This document shows, piece after piece, positions 1 through 4,197 of a DNA stretch of 5,748 nucleotides. Source of the stretch: Anaerobacillus sp. Its GTDB lineage: Bacteria; Bacillota; Bacilli; Bacillales_H; Anaerobacillaceae. The DNA lies in assembly GCA_007120055.1 (NCBI GenBank), contig SKOL01000077.1, positions 1-5,748 on the forward strand, read 5' to 3'. The notes below the pieces were generated by a model that was not told the DNA's origin, searched no databases, and saw only the letters and a list, made by a program, of their open reading frames with translations. The translations under genes and the position numbers were made by a program. Position 1 is the first letter of the stretch. Each line of letters opens with the position of its first letter.

Positions 1-5
1 GTGTG

Positions 6-13
6 CATAAACT
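6..13 (+). promoter_or_regulatory. Candidate sigma-E -10 element of the dacB-spmA-spmB operon
   Basis: The octamer CATAAACT matches 7 of 8 positions of the sigma-E -10 consensus CATACAMT. A start site about 7 bases downstream would give a leader of about 20 nt that still contains the dacB ribosome binding site at 28-38. The -35 element would lie left of the window, so only half the promoter can be judged. In B. subtilis the dacB operon is known to be transcribed by mother-cell sigma-E, which makes the match more credible than chance alone. Confidence 0.5.
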
Positions 14-39
14 TGTACAAAACATGTAAGGGACGGGGT

Positions 40-1209
40 ATGAAAATGGTAAATAAATCTTTCATGAAATACAACATTTTAGTAATAGTATTCTTATTAC
101 TATTTTCAATATCAACATCAAGTGTGTCTGCTAACAATTTTTCTGTTTCAGCGCAAGGGGCGATTTTAATTGAGCAGGAAAGTGGACGAGTGCTTTATGA
201 AAAAAATGCTCATTCACAATTACGAATTGCGAGTATTACTAAAATAATGACGGCAATTTTAGCGATAGAATCAGAAAAAATGGAGGAAAAAGTAAAAGTA
301 AGTAATAATGCTTTCGGAACAGAAGGGTCGTCTCTTTATTTAAGACTTGGAGAAAAAATCAAACTCGAGGATTTAGTTTATGGATTGATGCTTCGTTCTG
401 GAAATGATGCCGCAGTGGCGATTGCCGAACATGTAGGTGGTAGTCTAGACGGTTTTGTTTATTTAATGAATCAAAAAGCCAGAGAGATCGGCATGGAAAA
501 AACAGTGTTTAATAATCCTCATGGTTTAGATGATCATGAAGAGCATTACTCTACTGCTTATGACATGGCACTATTAACTCGATATGCGATGGAGAACGAG
601 ACATTTCAGGAAATTTCAAGTACGAAAAGCTATCGTGCCCCTCAAGAAGGGGAAAATTGGGACCGAATATGGCAAAATAAAAATCGATTATTGACACAAT
701 TATATAAATACTCGACTGGGGGAAAAACCGGTTATACGAAAAGAGCAAAACGGACACTAGTATCAACAGCGACGAAAGATGATATAAACTTAATTGCTGT
801 GACACTAAATGCCCCAAGTGATTGGCAAGATCATATGAATATGTTTAATTGGGGATTTGAATCATTTGCGGTCCTCCCTGTCGTAAAAGAAGGGGTCATA
901 AAAAATTTACAAGATGAATTTTATAAAAATAATGTAAGTGCTAACTATACATTTGAATATCCTTTAACTGCTGAAGAAAGAGAACTAGTAAATAAAAAAA
1001 TTACTTTATACAACCCTCCTAAAGGGAATGAGTGGCAAGTAAATGGTCCGCCTAATCCAGTAGGTAAAATAACGATTGAATTAAACGGGACGAATATTGG
1101 TGAAGTACCTCTTTCTTTTACTGGTGACTTACAAAAAGAGAAAAAGAGTTTATGGACAAAATTTATCGATTTATTTTTCATCGTACTCGGAGTGAATAAA
1201 GATGGTTAA
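40..1209 (+). CDS. dacB: Sporulation D-alanyl-D-alanine carboxypeptidase DacB (PBP5*)
   Basis: A 389-residue serine D,D-carboxypeptidase of the S11 / low-molecular-weight PBP family. It removes the terminal D-Ala from peptidoglycan stem peptides and so limits cross-linking of the spore cortex. All three active-site motifs are present: SITK at residues 65-68 (Ser65 nucleophile, Lys68), SGN at 120-122 and KTG at 229-231. Residues 1-31 form a signal peptide: a basic start, a hydrophobic core at about 12-24, and likely cleavage after VSA at residue 31. The C-terminus (about 369-389) is a hydrophobic or amphipathic segment, as expected for membrane association from outside. I chose the ATG at 40 because AAGGGACGGGG at 28-38 is a good ribosome binding site. 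The frame stays open back to GTG at 1, but that stretch holds the candidate -10. Length is close to the 382 residues recalled for B. subtilis DacB. The last 8 bases overlap spmA. The alternative is another S11 paralogue (DacA, DacF); the linked spmAB genes argue for DacB. Confidence 0.95.
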   Translation: MKMVNKSFMKYNILVIVFLLLFSISTSSVSANNFSVSAQGAILIEQESGRVLYEKNAHSQLRIASITKIMTAILAIESEKMEEKVKVSNNAFGTEGSSLYLRLGEKIKLEDLVYGLMLRSGNDAAVAIAEHVGGSLDGFVYLMNQKAREIGMEKTVFNNPHGLDDHEEHYSTAYDMALLTRYAMENETFQEISSTKSYRAPQEGENWDRIWQNKNRLLTQLYKYSTGGKTGYTKRAKRTLVSTATKDDINLIAVTLNAPSDWQDHMNMFNWGFESFAVLPVVKEGVIKNLQDEFYKNNVSANYTFEYPLTAEERELVNKKITLYNPPKGNEWQVNGPPNPVGKITIELNGTNIGEVPLSFTGDLQKEKKSLWTKFIDLFFIVLGVNKDG

Positions 1210-1798
1210 CATTATCTGGATGGCGATGTTAATCATCGGGATTGTCTTTGCAGCTATTAATGGGAATATGGAGGCTGTAAACGAAGCAGTTTTTAAAGGA
1301 GCGCAAGATGCAGTTACCATTTGTATTGGACTAATTAGTATTTTAGTTTTTTGGTTAGGGTTAATGCGTATTGCACAAGCTTCTGGCTTGTTAGAAGCGT
1401 TAGCGAAAGTAATGAAGCCGATCGCAACGAGACTTTTTCCAGAAGTTCCAAGTAATCATCCTGCGATGGGCTATATTTTATCGAATATGACAGCAAATAT
1501 GTTCGGGTTAGGTAATGCAGCAACCCCAATGGGGATAAAAGCTATGGAACAGTTAAAAGTATTAAATGGTAATAAAGATTCAGCGAGTCGATCGATGATT
1601 ACGTTACTAGCAATTAATACAGCTAGCATTACGTTAATACCTACTACGGTCATTTCGATTCGTATGAATTATGGATCGGTAAACCCTACAGAAATTGTTG
1701 GTACGACAATTATTGCAACGACTTGTTCGACGATTGCTGCCATCTTAATCGATCGTTTTTTCTATTATCGGCGCTTAAAAAAAGGTAGGGAATTATAA
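1202..1798 (+). CDS. spmA: Spore maturation protein A
   Basis: A 198-residue integral membrane protein of the nucleoside-recognition (Gate) domain family. With SpmB it is needed for normal spore core dehydration and heat resistance in B. subtilis; the biochemical activity and any transported substrate are unknown. Visible hydrophobic segments lie at about 2-19, 36-57, 88-105, 131-152 and 164-186, ending in a basic tail (RRLKKGREL). The conserved family stretch GLGNAATPMG is at residues 102-111, followed by IKAMEQL. The ATG lies inside the last codons of dacB (8-bp overlap) and is preceded by GGAGTGA at 1189-1195, six bases away. This arrangement suggests translational coupling and cotranscription with dacB. 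The spmB start overlaps the stop codon. Length matches the family (just under 200 residues). Identification rests on motif and gene order. Confidence 0.94.
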   Translation: MVNIIWMAMLIIGIVFAAINGNMEAVNEAVFKGAQDAVTICIGLISILVFWLGLMRIAQASGLLEALAKVMKPIATRLFPEVPSNHPAMGYILSNMTANMFGLGNAATPMGIKAMEQLKVLNGNKDSASRSMITLLAINTASITLIPTTVISIRMNYGSVNPTEIVGTTIIATTCSTIAAILIDRFFYYRRLKKGREL

Positions 1799-2334
1799 TG
1801 GAATGGATTAGTACAATTTCAATTTGGTTAATCCCTTTGTTAATTATGTTTATATTACTATACGGTACAATTAAAAGAGTACCTACATATGAAACGTTTG
1901 TAGAGGGCGCTAAAGAAGGCTTTGGAATGGCTGTATCGATCATACCTTACTTAGTAGGGATGTTAGTTGCTATTAGTGTGTTTCGAGCTTCAGGAGCGAT
2001 GGATTTTTTTATCGAACTAATTAAGCCAGGTCTTCAAGCGATTGGTGTTCCTACTGAAATCGTTCCACTTGCATTAATTCGACCGATTTCGGGTACAGGG
2101 GCGTTAGGGATGACCTCTGACTTAATTGCAACCTACGGACCGGATTCATTTATAGGTAGACTAGCCTCTACGATGCAAGGTAGTACAGATACAACGTTTT
2201 ATGTGCTAACCGTTTATTTCGGTGCGGTTGGAATAAAGAAAATGGGCGATGCCCTTAAAGTAGGCCTTTTAGCCGATGTAGTAGGAATTGTCGTTTCAAT
2301 AACCATTGTAACAATCGTTTTTGGATCTCTTTAA
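1798..2334 (+). CDS. spmB: Spore maturation protein B
   Basis: A 178-residue integral membrane protein and partner of SpmA, from the same Gate-domain superfamily; also related to the YjiG/YjiH-type pairs of other bacteria. Loss of either gene in B. subtilis gives spores with poorly dehydrated cores; the molecular mechanism is not established. Hydrophobic segments are seen at about 6-22, 44-62, 85-105, 132-147 and 157-176. Conserved family motifs are RPISGTGALG at 95-104 and STDTTFYVLTVYFGAVGI at 129-146. The start is set by the TAATG overlap: the A of the ATG is the last base of the spmA stop. The ribosome binding site AAAGGTAGGG is at 1781-1790. It is the last gene of the operon, and a strong terminator follows 41 bp after its stop codon. 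Confidence 0.94.
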   Translation: MEWISTISIWLIPLLIMFILLYGTIKRVPTYETFVEGAKEGFGMAVSIIPYLVGMLVAISVFRASGAMDFFIELIKPGLQAIGVPTEIVPLALIRPISGTGALGMTSDLIATYGPDSFIGRLASTMQGSTDTTFYVLTVYFGAVGIKKMGDALKVGLLADVVGIVVSITIVTIVFGSL

Positions 2335-2375
2335 AATTAAATTATTGATGAATAAAAATGTTACGATAACTATAG

Positions 2376-2427
2376 GCAACACTCTTTTGAGAATACTCTC
2401 TTAAAAGGGTGTTGCATTCTTCTTTTT
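2376..2427 (+). terminator. Rho-independent terminator of dacB-spmA-spmB
   Basis: A 17-bp stem (two G-T wobbles) pairs 2376-2392 with 2399-2415 around a 6-nt loop. The outer part, GCAACAC paired with GTGTTGC, has no mismatch. It is followed by a T-rich run, 2416-2427. It lies 41 bp after the spmB stop, in the right orientation to end the sporulation transcript. Confidence 0.9.
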
Positions 2428-2436
2428 GGACTGAAT

Positions 2437-2473
2437 TCAAGCGAAAGCTTGACTCTTCACGCATAGCGTGAAG
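2437..2473. repeat. Two adjacent perfect hairpins (REP-like)
   Basis: The first hairpin is TCAAGC-GAAA-GCTTGA (2437-2452), a 6-bp stem capped by a GNRA-type tetraloop. Two bases later comes CTTCACGC-ATA-GCGTGAAG (2455-2473), an 8-bp perfect stem with a 3-nt loop. Neither is followed by a T-run, so they do not look like further terminators. Two compact perfect palindromes side by side in an intergenic region resemble dispersed REP-type repeats. Whether they recur elsewhere in this genome cannot be seen here. Confidence 0.6.
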
Positions 2474-2618
2474 CATTAGAAAATAAGGGGCTGGCCCAAA
2501 ACAAAGTGATGACACCGTAAGGCACTAAATATAGACGTATTATAAAATTTATATGTCTATATTTAGTTAGTTCTACATGGTGTCAGACACTTATGGGACA
2601 GCCCCTTATTTTCTGATG
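2474..2618. repeat. 145-bp near-complete inverted repeat, MITE/REP-like
   Basis: The two ends are complementary over 20 bp with one G-T pair: 2474-2493 with 2599-2618. The core AGAAAATAAGGGGCTG (2478-2493) is perfectly matched by 2599-2614. Pairing continues inward after a G/A mismatch: CCCA with TGGG, AAGTG (2504-2508) with CACTT (2588-2592), and TGACACC (2510-2516) with GGTGTCA (2579-2585). A separate 13-bp perfect inner stem pairs 2524-2536 (ACTAAATATAGAC) with 2555-2567 and extends to 2540/2551 with one wobble. The element has no coding capacity. This is what a miniature inverted-repeat element, REP-type cassette or structured RNA would look like. No direct target duplication is visible at its edges. 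Its outer arms (A-rich, G/C core, T-rich) could also act as a bidirectional terminator. Confidence 0.7.
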
Positions 2619-2634
2619 TAGTCCAAAAAGCGAT

Positions 2635-2656
2635 AGATTTATGAAGCCATAAATCT
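2635..2656. other. Small AT-rich hairpin
   Basis: AGATTTATG (2635-2643) and CATAAATCT (2648-2656) form a perfect 9-bp stem with a 4-nt loop. TTT follows on the right and an A-run precedes on the left. The stem is AT-rich, so at most a weak bidirectional terminator; it could equally be a fragment of another dispersed repeat. Confidence 0.45.
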
Positions 2657-2739
2657 TTTATTTAAAAATATATACAATATAAATAATAAAATATTGTTAA
2701 AATGAGGTCATTTTTGCTTATAATAGGTAATGTTGCTTT

Positions 2740-2768
2740 TTAAAATGTAAAATTTACAATTGTATAAT
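2740..2768 (+). promoter_or_regulatory. Candidate sigma-A promoter of rluB with palindromic spacer
   Basis: A perfect -10 TATAAT (2763-2768) lies 17 bp after a weak -35, TTAAAA (2740-2745, 4 of 6 consensus positions). Transcription would start near 2775, giving a leader of about 86 nt before rluB. The spacer carries the palindrome TGTAAA-A-TTTACA (2746-2758) and, overlapping it, TACAATTGTA (2755-2764), either of which could be an operator. The region is AT-rich, so chance matches are likely; the upstream terminator does mean rluB needs its own promoter somewhere here. Confidence 0.45.
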
Positions 2769-2818
2769 TAAAAATGATTGAAAGAGTTTGCTTCGAAGCT
2801 ATTCTTACAGCTAATTCT

Positions 2819-2847
2819 AAATTATACATTTTAAATTATAAATTATA
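2819..2847 (+). repeat. Three copies of AAATTATA before the rluB start
   Basis: The octamer AAATTATA occurs exactly at 2819-2826, 2833-2840 and 2840-2847 (the last two share one base), ending one base before the rluB ribosome binding site. It may be simple AT-rich sequence, an unstructured leader that keeps the ribosome site open, or a tandem binding site. No function is known to me. Confidence 0.4.
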
Positions 2848-2860
2848 TGGGGTGGATAAA

Positions 2861-3592
2861 ATGGAACGTTTACAAAAGGTGATTGCACAAGCAGGAGTTG
2901 CTTCAAGAAGGAAAGCTGAGGAGCTTATTACACAAGGACGAGTATCAGTAAATGGTGAGGTAGTTACAGAATTAGGAACGAAGGTTACACCGAGGAAAGA
3001 TAAAGTAGAAGTAGATGGGGTTCCGATTGACCGAGAGGAACCAGTATATTTTATGCTGTACAAGCCTACAGGAGTTATTTCTAGTGTTAAAGATGATAAA
3101 GGTCGTAAAGTCGTTACTGATTTTATAGATTCTGAGCAACGTTTATTTCCTGTTGGGAGACTAGATTACGACACGTCAGGTCTGTTGTTACTAACGAATG
3201 ATGGTGAGTTTGCTAATCAATTAATGCATCCTAAATATAAAGTTGGAAAAATGTATATTGCGAAAGTGAAAGGTATCCCAACACGTGAGTCATTACGACA
3301 ATTAGAAAGAGGTATTATGTTAGAAGACGGTAAGACTGCACCTGCGAGAGTAAAGTTTGTGTCAGGAAATAAAAGTCAAGGTACTTCTATCATTGAAATT
3401 ACGATCCATGAGGGGAAAAATCGTCAAGTTCGCCGTATGTTTGAAGCAATCGGTCACCCTGTATTAAAGTTAAAAAGAGAAATGTATGGATTTTTAAATT
3501 TAAAAGGGTTAAATAGTGGTGAAGCTAGAGAACTAAGACCTCATGAAGTAAAGCAATTACGGGAAATCGTAGAAAAAAATAAGTATAATTAA
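2861..3592 (+). CDS. rluB: 23S rRNA pseudouridine synthase RluB
   Basis: A 243-residue enzyme of the RsuA/RluB/E/F family that isomerises a specific uridine in the peptidyl-transferase region of 23S rRNA (U2605 in E. coli numbering, U2633 in B. subtilis). Residues about 2-50 are the RNA-binding S4 domain (RLQKVIAQAGVASRRKAEEL). The catalytic domain follows: the signature GRLDYDTSGLL at 99-109 carries the catalytic Asp102, and the family's C-terminal motif EGKNRQVRRM is at 184-193. The ATG at 2861 is preceded by GGGGTGG (2849-2855) and begins exactly at the S4 domain. The in-frame ATG at 2774 would add 29 AT-rich-encoded residues with no family match and no ribosome site. Length agrees with the 244 residues recalled for B. 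subtilis RluB (formerly YpuL). It is separated from spmB by a terminator and from resA by 62 bp without a terminator, so some read-through into resA is possible. Confidence 0.95.
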   Translation: MERLQKVIAQAGVASRRKAEELITQGRVSVNGEVVTELGTKVTPRKDKVEVDGVPIDREEPVYFMLYKPTGVISSVKDDKGRKVVTDFIDSEQRLFPVGRLDYDTSGLLLLTNDGEFANQLMHPKYKVGKMYIAKVKGIPTRESLRQLERGIMLEDGKTAPARVKFVSGNKSQGTSIIEITIHEGKNRQVRRMFEAIGHPVLKLKREMYGFLNLKGLNSGEARELRPHEVKQLREIVEKNKYN

Positions 3593-3603
3593 TTGTTTAT
3601 AAC

Positions 3604-3635
3604 GTGTTGATAGTGTTAATATGTAAAAGTAGTAT
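3604..3635 (+). promoter_or_regulatory. Candidate resA promoter region with 9-bp tandem repeat
   Basis: The 62 bp between rluB and resA contain GTGTTGATA (3604-3612) followed directly by GTGTTAATA (3613-3621), a tandem repeat with 8 of 9 bases equal and about one helical turn in period. TTGATA (3607-3612) matches 5 of 6 bases of a -35 and is followed 17 bp later by TAGTAT (3630-3635), a 4-of-6 -10. In B. subtilis the resABCDE operon is activated by ResD, which binds near the resA promoter. A tandem site here would suit such a regulator, but the link to ResD is an inference only. Confidence 0.4.
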
Positions 3636-3654
3636 ATAAGTGTGGGGGTTAGAT

Positions 3655-4182
3655 ATGAAGAAACGACGATTTTTAACGCGGCTTGTAGTGCTGTTAAGTA
3701 TAACAGTCGCATTAGGATATACGTTTTATACAACTTTTGCCGATCAAAAAGATATTGTCTCGGTTGGAGAGGTTGCACCAAACTTCGTATTGAAAGATAT
3801 GGAAGGAAATGAAGTTGAATTACACGATTTAAGAGGAAAAGGCGTTTTTCTGAACTTTTGGGCGACGGTATGTCCACCATGTGTGTATGAAATGCCGTAC
3901 ATGGAAAATAACTTTCAAAAATATAAAGATCAAGGCATTGAGGTAATTGCTGTGAACTTTGATGAACAACCGATACGTATTGAAAGATTTGTAGAGCGTC
4001 TTAATTTAACCTTCCCAATTTTATTAGATCCTGGTTTACAAGTTAGTCAATTATATGGAGTTAGAGAGTTACCTGCTACTTTCTTAATTGATGAAGACGG
4101 AATTGTTATCGAAAGAAGAGTTGGTGCATTATCCGAACAAATGGTAGAAGATTACGTCCAGAGAATTGTACCAAGTCAGTAA
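3655..4182 (+). CDS. resA: Thiol-disulfide oxidoreductase ResA (cytochrome c maturation)
   Basis: A 175-residue membrane-anchored thioredoxin-like protein that acts outside the membrane. ResA reduces the disulfide of the CXXCH motif in apocytochrome c so that the ResB-ResC complex can attach heme (System II). Residues about 7-26 form one uncleaved N-terminal membrane anchor after the basic MKKRR. The active site is C73-P-P-C76 within FWATVCPPCVYEMP. Glu79 and Glu104 fit the conserved acidic residues of B. subtilis ResA (Glu80, Glu105), and the cis-proline is Pro140 in ELPATFLID. The active site differs from B. subtilis as I recall it (WCEPC): Val replaces the Trp before the first Cys and Pro replaces Glu between the cysteines. 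The start at 3655 follows GGGGG at 3644-3648; an upstream in-frame GTG at 3640 would leave no ribosome site. It lies 15 bp before resB, evidently in one operon. Another TlpA-like reductase is possible by sequence alone; context settles it. Confidence 0.94.
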   Translation: MKKRRFLTRLVVLLSITVALGYTFYTTFADQKDIVSVGEVAPNFVLKDMEGNEVELHDLRGKGVFLNFWATVCPPCVYEMPYMENNFQKYKDQGIEVIAVNFDEQPIRIERFVERLNLTFPILLDPGLQVSQLYGVRELPATFLIDEDGIVIERRVGALSEQMVEDYVQRIVPSQ

Positions 4183-4197
4183 TGAGGTGTTTCATAA

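Larger units (their letters stand above)
2335..2860. other. Long non-coding intergenic region, spmB to rluB
   Basis: About 525 bp without a credible gene. From left to right it holds the operon terminator, two compact hairpins, a long imperfect inverted repeat, a small AT-rich hairpin, an AT-rich tract with palindromes and a candidate promoter, and an octamer repeated three times. No open frame here has a ribosome binding site or recognisable protein content, and the structured part (2376-2656) is far denser in inverted repeats than the rest of the window. Confidence 0.85.

Noticed and set aside
13..20. Palindrome TTGTACAA beside the candidate dacB -10
   Set aside because: Only 8 bp and no second copy; too short to call an operator.
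551..817. Open frame on the - strand within dacB (88 codons), and similar - strand frames at 945-1181, 1335-1529, 1471-1653, 1710-1943, 2836-3063 and 3557-3880
   Set aside because: They lie opposite well-supported genes, have no recognisable family content and no convincing ribosome site; they are shadows of the coding strand.
2474..2618. Decayed insertion sequence
   Set aside because: No transposase fragment is seen in any frame and no direct target duplication flanks the arms; only a non-coding inverted repeat can be supported.
2675..2696. Hairpin CAATAT/ATATTG with a 10-nt loop
   Set aside because: Six or seven A-T-rich pairs with a large loop are expected by chance in such AT-rich DNA.
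2774..2860. Upstream in-frame ATG extension of rluB
   Set aside because: It would precede the S4 domain by 29 residues encoded by AT-rich leader sequence, lacks a ribosome site, and falls almost at the predicted transcription start.
2335..2860. Riboswitch, T-box, tRNA or CRISPR in the intergenic gap
   Set aside because: No T-box consensus, cloverleaf, spaced identical repeats or known riboswitch core could be recognised.
3640..3654. GTG start five codons upstream of resA
   Set aside because: The ribosome binding site (3644-3648) would then be inside the coding sequence; the ATG at 3655 is spaced correctly.
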